The notes below the pieces were generated by a model that was not told the origin of the DNA, did not search any database, and saw nothing but the letters and a program-made list of their open reading frames with translations. Positions 1 through 7,732 of a stretch of DNA of 64,000 nt are shown here, piece after piece (the stretch's first letter is position 1; every line of letters begins with the position of its first letter). The DNA is taken from positions 1,860,001 to 1,924,000 of the forward strand of contig NZ_JBDOQT010000001.1 of the NCBI RefSeq assembly GCF_039839785.1, written 5' to 3'. Origin of the DNA: Pelagibius sp. CAU 1746. GTDB taxonomy: Bacteria; Pseudomonadota; Alphaproteobacteria; Kiloniellales; Kiloniellaceae. Both the position numbers and the translations under genes were made by a program.

Positions 1-2
1 AC

Positions 3-1358
3 CGCGGCGAGATCGCGGTGCGGATCGTCCGCGCCGCGCAGGACCTCGGTATTGCCACGGTCCAGGTTCACAGCGACGCGGATGCCGACAGCCGCGCCGT
101 ACAGTTGGCCGACGAAGCGGTGAACATCGGCCCGCCGCAGGCGGCGAAGTCCTACCTGGATATGGAGGCGATCCTGGCTGCGGCCCGCCAGACCGGGGCC
201 GACGCGGTCCATCCGGGTTATGGATTTCTTGCCGAGAACGCAGACTTCGCCGACGCGGTCGCAGCGGCCGGATTGATCTTTGTCGGTCCCAGCGGGGACA
301 CCATCCGGCTGATGGGCGACAAGGCCGCCGCCCGCGCCGAAGCCAAGAAGGCCGGGGTGCCGACCGTGCCGGGCAACGACGGACTTCTGGGCGATATGGA
401 TGCAGCGGTGGCGCTGGCCGAGGATATCGGCTTTCCGGTGATGATCAAGGCGGCGGCCGGCGGCGGCGGCCGCGGCATCCGCGTGGCCGGCGATGCGTCG
501 GAGTTCCGCGCCCTCGCACCGCAGGCTTCCGCAGAAGCCAAGGCGGCCTTCGGCGACGGCGGCATCTATGTCGAGAAGGTCGTCGAGCGGGCCCGCCACA
601 TTGAGGTGCAGGTGCTGGGAGACGGCATGGATGTCGTGCACTTCTACGAGCGTGAATGCTCCCTGCAGCGCCGCCGCCAGAAGGTCTGGGAAGAAGCGCC
701 CTCGGCGGTGCTGGCCGACTCGGCGCGGGAGTCTCTTTGCGCTGCGGCGGTCGCCCTGGCCAAGGCGGTCGACTACAAAGGTGCCGGCACGGTCGAGTTC
801 CTCTACGACGATGACAGCGGCGCGTTCTACTTCATCGAGATGAACACCCGTATCCAGGTCGAGCACCCGGTGACCGAGATGATCTGCGGCGTTGACCTGG
901 TGGCGGAGATGATCGCTATTGCCGATGGCCAGAAGCTGCGCCTGCGTCAGGACGAGATCCAGCGCCGCGGCCACGCCATCGAGGTGCGGTTGAACGCGGA
1001 AGACCCTGCCAACAATTTCATGCCTTTTCCCGGCGTTGTTGGCGCGCTCAGCGTTCCGGCCGGGCCGGGGGTACGCTTCGATCACATGCTCTATCCGGGC
1101 TACGCAGTGCCGCCGTTCTACGATTCCCTCCTTGGCAAGCTCATCGTCTGGGCCGAAGACCGCCCGGCAGCCCTGCGGCGGCTGTCCCGCGCGCTGGCTG
1201 AGTTGCGTATCGAGGGGCTGCCAACGACGGCGCCGCTGTTCCAGGCGTTGCTGGACAGCGAGGAGCTGCGCAGCAGTGCCGTTCACACGCGCTGGCTGGA
1301 GCACTGGCTGGACCAAAACATCGATCTCATCAGGCAAAAGGGAGGCCGAGCCGCATGA
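3..1358 (+). CDS. biotin carboxylase subunit of a split biotin-dependent carboxylase (5' truncated)
   Basis: This is an AccC-type biotin carboxylase, which uses ATP and bicarbonate to carboxylate biotin on a carrier protein. The reading frame is already open at base 3 and encodes RGEIAVRI, the conserved N-terminal block of the family, so about ten residues lie outside the window. The glycine-rich ATP-grasp loop (AAAGGGGRGIR) is near residue 150 and the catalytic EMNTRIQVEHPVTE block near residue 280. Length is otherwise normal for AccC (about 450 aa). It overlaps the next gene by 4 bases (ATGA). The next two genes are carboxyltransferase halves of the urea-carboxylase/5-oxoprolinase type, so it probably serves them rather than acetyl-CoA carboxylase. 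A carrier (BCCP) gene is expected upstream but is not visible. Confidence 0.93.
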   Translation, partial: RGEIAVRIVRAAQDLGIATVQVHSDADADSRAVQLADEAVNIGPPQAAKSYLDMEAILAAARQTGADAVHPGYGFLAENADFADAVAAAGLIFVGPSGDTIRLMGDKAAARAEAKKAGVPTVPGNDGLLGDMDAAVALAEDIGFPVMIKAAAGGGGRGIRVAGDASEFRALAPQASAEAKAAFGDGGIYVEKVVERARHIEVQVLGDGMDVVHFYERECSLQRRRQKVWEEAPSAVLADSARESLCAAAVALAKAVDYKGAGTVEFLYDDDSGAFYFIEMNTRIQVEHPVTEMICGVDLVAEMIAIADGQKLRLRQDEIQRRGHAIEVRLNAEDPANNFMPFPGVVGALSVPAGPGVRFDHMLYPGYAVPPFYDSLLGKLIVWAEDRPAALRRLSRALAELRIEGLPTTAPLFQALLDSEELRSSAVHTRWLEHWLDQNIDLIRQKGGRAA

Positions 1359-2230
1359 CTAGCCGATACACCTTTGGCGGCGACGAGCATATCTTCGTCG
1401 AAGTCGAAGAAGCCATGTCGTTGGAGGCCTTCTTCGTCAGCCTTTCCATGACCAACGCGGTGCGCGAGGCCGGCATCGAGGGCGTTACGGAGATCTGTCC
1501 GGCCAACGCCTCTTTCCAGATCAAGTTCGACCCGGACGTCATCCGCCCAGATGATCTGATGGCCGAACTGAAGCGGCTGGAAGCGACGGCGGAGAGCGCC
1601 GAACATGCGCTGGACACCCGCATCGTCGAAGTGCCGGTCTATTATCAGGACCCTTGGACGAATGAGACTCTGATGCGCTTTCGCGAGCGCCACCAGGACC
1701 CCGACGCGACCGACATCGAATATGCCGCCTCGATCAATGGTTACGACAGCGTGGAGAAATTTATCGAAGCGCACTCGGGGGCGCCATGGTTCGTCTCCAT
1801 GGTCGGCTTCGTCTCCGGCCTGCCGTTCCTGTACCAGATGGTCGAGCGCCAACGGCAGATCGAGGTGCCGAAATACCTGCGTCCGCGCACGGACACGCCG
1901 CGCCTGACCGTCGGCTACGGCGGCTGCTTTTCCTGCATTTATTCGGTGCGCGGGGCTGGCGGCTATCAGATGTTCGGCATCACTCCGATGCCGATCTTCG
2001 ATCCGGAACAAAAGGTCTCCTACCTGCAAGACTTCATGGTGTTCTTCAGGCCGGGCGACATTGTGAAGTGGAAGCCGATCGACCGCGCGGAATACGACGA
2101 AGCCGTCGCCGAGGTGCAGGCTGGAACCTTCGCACCGCGGATCAAGAATGTCCGTTTCTCACTGGATGAGTACAACGCCGACATCGACGGAACCAATGCC
2201 AAGCTGATGGGGGCGCTCTATGCCGATTAA
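1355..2230 (+). CDS. 5-oxoprolinase subunit B / KipI-like carboxyltransferase subunit (AHS1)
   Basis: The 291-aa product belongs to the CT_C_D (allophanate hydrolase subunit 1) family. Its C-terminal two thirds carry the family hallmarks VPVYY near residue 93, FVSGLPFLY near 150 and the GGYQMFGITPMPIFDP block near 200-215. The first 80 residues form the small N-terminal lobe seen in KipI/PxpB. The start ATG has a strong GGGAGG Shine-Dalgarno and overlaps the upstream stop. Together with the next gene it would form a two-subunit carboxyltransferase. In PxpABC such a pair hydrolyses 5-oxoproline with ATP. In urea carboxylase the same domains transfer CO2 from carboxybiotin. The adjacent biotin carboxylase favours the second chemistry, but the acceptor is unknown. 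Confidence 0.85.
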   Translation: MTSRYTFGGDEHIFVEVEEAMSLEAFFVSLSMTNAVREAGIEGVTEICPANASFQIKFDPDVIRPDDLMAELKRLEATAESAEHALDTRIVEVPVYYQDPWTNETLMRFRERHQDPDATDIEYAASINGYDSVEKFIEAHSGAPWFVSMVGFVSGLPFLYQMVERQRQIEVPKYLRPRTDTPRLTVGYGGCFSCIYSVRGAGGYQMFGITPMPIFDPEQKVSYLQDFMVFFRPGDIVKWKPIDRAEYDEAVAEVQAGTFAPRIKNVRFSLDEYNADIDGTNAKLMGALYAD

Positions 2231-3194
2231 TGTGATCTCCGCCGGTATCGCAACCACGATCCAGGATCTGGGGCGGCCGGGTTACTACCATCTTGGCATC
2301 CCCATGGGCGGCGCGATGGACCGCTTGGCTCTGCGTGCGGCCAACTTGCTGGTCGGCAACGACGAGGGCGCGGCAGGCCTTGAATCGGTCTTTGTCGGAC
2401 CGGAGCTGGAGTTCACCGAAGATGCCATGGTCGCCGTCTGCGGCGCGGAGCTGCCGCCCAAGGTGGACGGCGAGCCGCGTGGGACTTGGACCGCTTTTCC
2501 GGTAAAGGCCGGTCAGGTGCTGTCTTTCGACTTCCTGAAGGCGGGCGCGCGCGCTTACATCGCGGTCTCCGGCGGCATCAACACGCAGCCGAAGCTGGGC
2601 AGCCGCTCGACCTATGCCATCGGCGCGCTGGGCGGCATCGACGGCCGCGCGGTGCAACCGGGCGACACCCTGCCGCTCGGTACCGGTGTGAAAGCCGTGA
2701 AGGAGGGGCTTGCCGTCCCGCAGGAGCTGCGTCGCGGGCCCGGTAGTCCGGCGGAGCTTCGGGTCCTGCCCGGACTCTACTGGCACCGGATCACCGAAGC
2801 CGCCCAGAAGAACTTCTTCGAGGACACTTGGAAGGTGGCCAACGAGGCCGACCGCATGGGCTACCGCTTCCAGGGCGGGCGCAAGCTGGACTTCGTCGCG
2901 CGCGAACAGCCTTTCGGGGCTGGTGCCGATCCCTCCAACATCACCGATGCCTGCTATCCCTATGGCTCGATCCAGGTGCCCAGCGGCACCGAACCCATCG
3001 TGCTACACCGGGATGCGGTGTCGGGCGGTGGCTACTTTATGCTCGGCACGGTGATTTCCGCCGATATGGACCTGATCGGTCAACTGCAGCCGCACACGCC
3101 GGTACAGTTCGTGCGGGTCGATATGGACACGGCCCTGGCCGCCCGCCATGACCGTGCCGCAGTCATGAACGCCATCCGCGACGCGCTCGCCTGA
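2220..3194 (+). CDS. 5-oxoprolinase subunit C / KipA-like biotin-dependent carboxyltransferase subunit (AHS2)
   Basis: The 324-aa product matches the CT_A_B (allophanate hydrolase subunit 2) family. It opens with IQDLGRPGYYHLGIPMGGAMD (residues 11-31), has AYIAVSGGI near residue 115, and the late blocks RMGYRFQGG and PYGSIQVPSGTEPIVLHRD. Its length is normal for PxpC. It overlaps the PxpB-like gene by 11 bases, so the two are translationally coupled, as expected for obligate partners. The substrate cannot be read from sequence: urea, guanidine-type compounds, lactams and 5-oxoproline all use relatives. Neighbouring peptide transport, creatininase and dipeptidase genes suggest a cyclic amide or N-modified amino acid. 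Confidence 0.85.
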   Translation: MPINVISAGIATTIQDLGRPGYYHLGIPMGGAMDRLALRAANLLVGNDEGAAGLESVFVGPELEFTEDAMVAVCGAELPPKVDGEPRGTWTAFPVKAGQVLSFDFLKAGARAYIAVSGGINTQPKLGSRSTYAIGALGGIDGRAVQPGDTLPLGTGVKAVKEGLAVPQELRRGPGSPAELRVLPGLYWHRITEAAQKNFFEDTWKVANEADRMGYRFQGGRKLDFVAREQPFGAGADPSNITDACYPYGSIQVPSGTEPIVLHRDAVSGGGYFMLGTVISADMDLIGQLQPHTPVQFVRVDMDTALAARHDRAAVMNAIRDALA

Positions 3195-3213
3195 AGCAGA
3201 AGGACTTCCGAAG

Positions 3214-3804
3214 ATGATCACCCAGGCAACCGCTTATCCCACGCTATCCCTCGCCCTCGGAAGCGGCAAGAGAAGCCTGCCATGGCTGCTGTTCCTGGCC
3301 GTCGCCGGATCGCTGCTGCTGTGGGCCTCGGCCAAGATTCAGATTCCCTTCTATCCCGTACCGATGACCATGCAGAGCTTCGTGGTGCTTTTCCTCGGCT
3401 TCGCGCTCGGCCCGCGGCTCGGGGCCGCGACAGTGCTGCTCTATCTGGCGCAGGGGCTTGCCGGTCTGCCGGTCTTCGCAGGCACGCCGGAGAAAGGCCT
3501 GGGCCTTGCCTATATGACCGGGCCGACCGGCGGCTACCTCGCCGGCTTCGTCGCCGCCGCCTATGTCACCGGCTGGTTTGCCCAGCGCGGCTTCGACCGC
3601 CGCTTGGCCACCACAGCGCTTGCGGCTCTCGCGGGGCTTTCGGTCCTCTATGCGCTGGGGCTCGGATGGCTCGGCGTGCTGGTGGGATGGGGCAAGCCGT
3701 TGCTCGAATTCGGCCTCCTGCCTTTCCTTCCCGCCGAGGCGTTGAAGCTTGCGCTGCTGGCTGCCGTCCTGCCGCTCGCTTGGCAGGGCGTCTCCAAGGG
3801 GTGA
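3214..3804 (+). CDS. bioY: BioY biotin transporter substrate-binding (S) component
   Basis: The 196-aa protein is an integral membrane BioY. It has six or so hydrophobic segments, with the conserved QIPFYPVPMTMQSFVVLFLG block near residues 45-65 and the AYMTGPTGGYLAGF block near 95-110. BioY binds biotin in the inner membrane, alone or with an ECF energising module. No bioM or bioN is visible here. It lies 19 bases after the carboxyltransferase gene behind an AGAAGGAC Shine-Dalgarno, so it is probably co-transcribed with the biotin-dependent enzyme that needs its cargo. The gene ends 28 bases before a convergent ABC transporter operon. Confidence 0.93.
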   Translation: MITQATAYPTLSLALGSGKRSLPWLLFLAVAGSLLLWASAKIQIPFYPVPMTMQSFVVLFLGFALGPRLGAATVLLYLAQGLAGLPVFAGTPEKGLGLAYMTGPTGGYLAGFVAAAYVTGWFAQRGFDRRLATTALAALAGLSVLYALGLGWLGVLVGWGKPLLEFGLLPFLPAEALKLALLAAVLPLAWQGVSKG

Positions 3805-3832
3805 GCCGGCCGGCTGCGGCCCGTTCGGCCCT

Positions 3833-4831
3833 TTAGCTGCGCATGACGGTTTCTGCGAAGTGGCAGGCCGCACGGTGATCTCTTGCTGCCTCTCGAAGTT
3901 CCGGAGCGGCTTCGCAGCTTGACTGGGCGAATGCGCAGCGCGGCGCGAAGTGACAGCCGGGCGGCGGGGACAGGGGTGAAGGGATTTCTCCCCGGATCGG
4001 CTCGAAGCGTACCAGAGTGTCGTCATCCAGGACCAGCTTGGGAACCGACGCCAGCAGCGCCTTCGTATAGGGATGTGCCGGCGTGCTGAACAGGGTTTCG
4101 GTCTCGCCTTCTTCCACGACGCGGCCGAGGTACATCACCGCCATGCGGTCGCTGACGTGCCGTACCACCGAGAGGTCGTGGCTGATGAAAAGGCAGGTCA
4201 GGTTCAGGTCGCGGCGCAGGTCGAGGAAAAGGTTGATCACCTGGGCCTGGATCGACACGTCCAGGGATGCGACCGGCTCGTCGCAGATCAGCAGGTCCGG
4301 CTGCATCGCCAATGCGCGGGCGATGGCGATACGCTGGCGTTGACCGCCGGAGAACTGATGCGGATAGCGTGCGGCGAAGGCGGGGTCGAGCCCGACCCGC
4401 GCGAACCACTGAGCGACATAGTCCTGCGCGCCGGCGCGGGTGGTCAGGCCGTGGCTGATCGGTCCCTCGGCAACGGCATCCCCGACCTTCATGCGGGGGT
4501 CCAGCGAGGCAAAGGGGTCCTGGAACACCGTCTGGATGCGCGTCGTCGCCTTGCGGCCGTCGCTCATCACCGGCCGTCCGTCCAGCAGTACGTTGCCGGC
4601 GGAGGCCTGCAGGATACCGGCGGCGACCCGGCCCAGGGTGGATTTGCCGCAGCCGGATTCGCCGACCAGGCCCAGGGTGCGGCCTTCCTCCAGGGACAGG
4701 CTGACGTTGTCCACGGCGCGCAGCGTACGCATCTCGACCCGGGCGCCGAGCTTGGCGGCGATGCGGCTGCCGAGGGAGATTCGTGGGCGGAAGTCGCGGG
4801 TCACGCCGTCGATCTGCAGGAAGGCGCTCAT
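3833..4831 (-). CDS. dipeptide/oligopeptide ABC transporter ATP-binding protein (DppF/OppF type), operon 1
   Basis: This cytoplasmic ATPase of about 332 aa drives the first peptide-type importer. It shows Walker A GESGCGKST, signature FSGGQRQRIAIARAL and Walker B LLICDEPVASLD. It ends with the C-terminal oligopeptide transporter region containing PPGCHFAPRCAFA, whose cysteines are typical of Dpp/Opp ATPases. I chose the ATG at 4831 because it overlaps the upstream stop by 4 bases and begins [10 protein letters not shown], where homology starts. The open frame continues 16 codons further upstream without family similarity. It is the last gene of the operon SBP-permease-permease-ATPase-ATPase. 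The substrate is not defined by sequence. Confidence 0.93.
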   Translation of the reverse strand: MSAFLQIDGVTRDFRPRISLGSRIAAKLGARVEMRTLRAVDNVSLSLEEGRTLGLVGESGCGKSTLGRVAAGILQASAGNVLLDGRPVMSDGRKATTRIQTVFQDPFASLDPRMKVGDAVAEGPISHGLTTRAGAQDYVAQWFARVGLDPAFAARYPHQFSGGQRQRIAIARALAMQPDLLICDEPVASLDVSIQAQVINLFLDLRRDLNLTCLFISHDLSVVRHVSDRMAVMYLGRVVEEGETETLFSTPAHPYTKALLASVPKLVLDDDTLVRFEPIRGEIPSPLSPPPGCHFAPRCAFAQSSCEAAPELREAARDHRAACHFAETVMRS

Positions 4832-5823
4832 GCCGTCATTCCCGGGGCGGGGGCGCCAAGCGGGTGATGGCAGCGCCACTGGCGGTCGCCCGCCGTAGAC
4901 ATGGACGGCGGCTGCACGCAGATCTCATCGGCCTTGGCGCAGCGCGGCGCGAAGGGGCAGCCGGGCGGCAGCGACAGCAGCGAGGGCGTGGTGCCGGGAA
5001 TCTGCGCCAACGCCGCGCCGGGTTCGCTGGTCGACGGCAGCGAGGCGATCAGCCCTTGGGTGTAGGGATGGCGCGGGTCGCGCAGGACGCGGGCCACGGG
5101 GCCTTCCTCGACCACACGGCCGGCGTACATGACCAGCAACCGCGAGGCGAGGCTGGAAACAGTCGCCAAGTCATGGCTGATCCATATCATCGCCGTGCCG
5201 GTCTCCGCGGTCAGGCTGCGCATCTCGTGAAGAATCTGCGATTGGATCGAAACGTCGAGGGCCGTGGTCGGTTCGTCGGCCACGATGACCGCGGGATCGT
5301 GCAGCAGAGCGATGGCGATGGCGACGCGCTGGCGCATGCCGCCGGAAAACTCGTGGGGATAGGCGCCGAGCCGCGCCGCCGGCTCGGGAATGCCGACCTT
5401 GCTCAGCACCTCGACGCAGCGCGATTCCATCGCCTTGACCGAGAGGCGCTGGTGGGCCTGCAACGCCATGACCATCTGCTGGCGAATGGTGAGCAGGGGA
5501 TTGAGCGTCGCGATGGGGTCCTGAAACACCATGGCGATCTCGCGGCCGCGCCGGCGGCGCAGGTCCTTCTCCGGCAGGCCGACCAGCTCAGCGCCGTTCA
5601 GTTTGACGCTGCCGCCAACGATGCGGCCGGGCGGGTCGACCAGCCCCAGCAGCGAGAATCCCGTGACCGTCTTGCCGGATCCGGACTCGCCGACCAGGCC
5701 GATGATCTCGCCTTGCTGCAGGCTGAAACTGACGCCGTCGACCGCCTTCACCACCCCGTCCCGGGTGTCGAAGTGGGTCTTCAGGTCGCGCACCTCCAGC
5801 ACGGCTTTCGTGTCCGCGCTCAT
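4828..5823 (-). CDS. dipeptide/oligopeptide ABC transporter ATP-binding protein (DppD/OppD type), operon 1
   Basis: This is the second ATPase of the first importer, about 331 aa, beginning [11 protein letters not shown]. It has Walker A GESGSGKT, signature [15 protein letters not shown], Walker [13 protein letters not shown], and the C-terminal cysteine-bearing segment [13 protein letters not shown]. The ATG at 5823 overlaps the upstream permease stop by 4 bases. The frame is open much further upstream, but that part is antisense to nothing useful and reads the permease gene in a wrong frame. DppD and DppF normally form a heterodimer at the inner face of the membrane. Confidence 0.93.
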   Translation of the reverse strand: MSADTKAVLEVRDLKTHFDTRDGVVKAVDGVSFSLQQGEIIGLVGESGSGKTVTGFSLLGLVDPPGRIVGGSVKLNGAELVGLPEKDLRRRRGREIAMVFQDPIATLNPLLTIRQQMVMALQAHQRLSVKAMESRCVEVLSKVGIPEPAARLGAYPHEFSGGMRQRVAIAIALLHDPAVIVADEPTTALDVSIQSQILHEMRSLTAETGTAMIWISHDLATVSSLASRLLVMYAGRVVEEGPVARVLRDPRHPYTQGLIASLPSTSEPGAALAQIPGTTPSLLSLPPGCPFAPRCAKADEICVQPPSMSTAGDRQWRCHHPLGAPAPGMTA

Positions 5824-6701
5824 CGCCGTAGCCTCGGATTGAACTGATCGCGGACCTGGTCGCCGACGATGTTGATGGCGACGATCAGGATGATCAGCGC
5901 GATGCCGGGATAGACCGAGATCCAGTAGCGCCCGCTCATCATGTAGGGGAATCCGTTGGAAATCAGCATGCCCAGGCTGGGCTCGGTGACCGGCAGGCCG
6001 AGACCCAGGAAGCTCAGCGTCGCTTCCAGCGAAATCGCGTTGGCGATCTGCACCGTCGCCACCACGATCAGCGGCGGCAGGCAATTCGGCAGCAGATGGC
6101 GCAGGGCGACCCGCGCACCGGACAAGGGTGTGGCCAGAGCGGCCTCGATATATTCTTTGTGCCGCTCGGCGCGCGCCGCGCCATAGGCGGTGCGCGCGAA
6201 GTAGGCGTACTGCGCCGCCACCAGAGCGGAGATGAGCTGACCCTTGCCTTGGCCCAGCAGCGCCACCAGGACCAGCGCCAGCAAAATGGCGGGGAAAGAG
6301 AGCTGCAGATCGATGACGCGCATCAACATCGCCTCCAGGCGGCCGCCCGCGTAGGCGGCGAAGATCCCGACGGCGGTGCCGAGCACCAGGGCGACAAAGC
6401 CTGCGGCAAGCCCGATCATGATGGAAATGCGCAGGCCGTAGAAGATTGCCGACAGCAGGTCGCGGCCCTGGGGGTCGGTCCCCAGGTAGTGGATATAGCC
6501 GCCCGAACCGACGAAGCCCGGAGGGCGGCGCGCATCCAACAGCGACAAATGCGCCAGGTCGTAGGGATTCTGCGGCACGATCAGCGGCGCCAGCAGGGCC
6601 AGCAGGCCAAGCGCGACGACGACGGCGAGGGCCAGGACCGCGATGCGGTTGTCCCGGTATTCGGCCCAGAAACGGCCAAGAGGTGTCTGGTTGGCGGCCA
6701 T
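5820..6701 (-). CDS. peptide-type ABC transporter permease (DppC/OppC type), operon 1
   Basis: The 293-aa inner-membrane permease has an N-terminal transmembrane segment near residues 15-38, the GTDPQGRDLLSAIFYGLRIS block typical of DppC near residue 75, and the EAA-type loop EAALATPLSGARVALRHLLPN near residues 180-200 that contacts the ATPases. Its C-terminus GDQVRDQFNPRLR is the conserved end of the family. Its start overlaps the stop of the DppB-type gene by one base, so the two permease halves are coupled. Confidence 0.93.
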   Translation of the reverse strand: MAANQTPLGRFWAEYRDNRIAVLALAVVVALGLLALLAPLIVPQNPYDLAHLSLLDARRPPGFVGSGGYIHYLGTDPQGRDLLSAIFYGLRISIMIGLAAGFVALVLGTAVGIFAAYAGGRLEAMLMRVIDLQLSFPAILLALVLVALLGQGKGQLISALVAAQYAYFARTAYGAARAERHKEYIEAALATPLSGARVALRHLLPNCLPPLIVVATVQIANAISLEATLSFLGLGLPVTEPSLGMLISNGFPYMMSGRYWISVYPGIALIILIVAINIVGDQVRDQFNPRLRR

Positions 6702-7672
6702 TATGCCCCTCGCGCGCGCATGCGCGGATCGATCAGCGCGTAGACCAGGTCGACCGTCAGGTTGATCAGCACGAACAGCAGCGCAGTGAGGATCAGGTAG
6801 GCGACCATCACGGGGCGGTCCAGAACGGTGATGCTGTCGATGATCAACTTGCCGACACCCGGCCAGGAAAAAATGGTCTCGGTCACCACGGCGAAGGCGA
6901 GCGTGGAACCCAGCTCGAGCCCGAAGACGGTGATGATCGGGATGGCGATCAGTTTCAGGACATGCCGGCGGAGTATGCGGCCTTCGGAGATGCCGGCGGC
7001 GCGCGCGAACTTGATGGTGTCGGTCAACATGATCTCCCGCGTGCCCGCGCGAGCCAGGCGGATCATCATCGCCAGCTTGAAGAAGGCGAGGTTCAAGGCA
7101 GGCAGCAGGATATGCGCCAAGCCGTCGGGGGTGAGGAAACTCCAGTCGACGCCGAGGAAGGCGATCACTTCGCCGCGGCCGCCGGCCGGCAGCCAGCCCA
7201 GGTTGACGGCGAAGGTGAGGATGAGGATCAGGCCGACCCAGAAACTGGGCACCGAAAAGCCGAGGACGGAGAGGGCCATGATCGTTCGTGCAAGCCAGCT
7301 ATGCGGACGGTAGCCGGCATAGACGCCCAGGCTGACGCCCAGCAGAGTCGCGGTCAGGATGGAGATCAGCACCAGTTCCAGCGTCGCCGGCAGGCGGCCG
7401 GCGATCAGCTCCAGAACCGGGGTGTTGTAGATGAAGGAGCGTCCGAAGTCGCCCTGCACGAGGTTCGACAGGAAAATGAAGTACTGCTGCCACAGGGGGA
7501 GGTCCAGGCCGAAGCGCTTGATGGTCTCGGCACGGATTTCCTGGGTGGCGTCAGGCGGAATGACGATTTCTATGGGATTGCCGATTGCATAGACGCCCAC
7601 GAAGACGATGACCGACATCACGGCCATGACCAGGCTCGCCTGCAAAAGACGCTGAATGATGAAACCGAGCAT
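6701..7672 (-). CDS. peptide-type ABC transporter permease (DppB/OppB type), operon 1
   Basis: The product is a six-transmembrane permease of about 323 aa starting MLGFIIQRLLQ, a typical DppB beginning. A GTG 15 bases upstream is possible but less likely. The EAA-type loop reads KFARAAGISEGRILRRHVLKL near residue 215, and the protein ends DLVYALIDPRMR, as DppB proteins do. It is the first permease after the binding-protein gene and is separated from it by a 60-base gap holding a strong hairpin. Confidence 0.93.
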   Translation of the reverse strand: MLGFIIQRLLQASLVMAVMSVIVFVGVYAIGNPIEIVIPPDATQEIRAETIKRFGLDLPLWQQYFIFLSNLVQGDFGRSFIYNTPVLELIAGRLPATLELVLISILTATLLGVSLGVYAGYRPHSWLARTIMALSVLGFSVPSFWVGLILILTFAVNLGWLPAGGRGEVIAFLGVDWSFLTPDGLAHILLPALNLAFFKLAMMIRLARAGTREIMLTDTIKFARAAGISEGRILRRHVLKLIAIPIITVFGLELGSTLAFAVVTETIFSWPGVGKLIIDSITVLDRPVMVAYLILTALLFVLINLTVDLVYALIDPRMRARGA

Positions 7673-7699
7673 GTCCCCGACCCACACTGCGAAGGGAAG

Positions 7700-7724
7700 A
7701 GCCGGGGCCGTGACGGCCCCGGCT
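7700..7724 (-). terminator. perfect 10-bp hairpin between binding-protein and permease genes
   Basis: The arms AGCCGGGGCC and GGCCCCGGCT pair perfectly around a 5-base loop. The hairpin sits just after the binding-protein stop codon and before the first permease. There is no downstream U-run, so a full terminator is unlikely. In operons such as malE-malF a similar stem protects the upstream mRNA and makes the periplasmic protein more abundant than the permeases. That role is an inference here. Confidence 0.6.
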
Positions 7725-7732
7725 CGCCCAGA

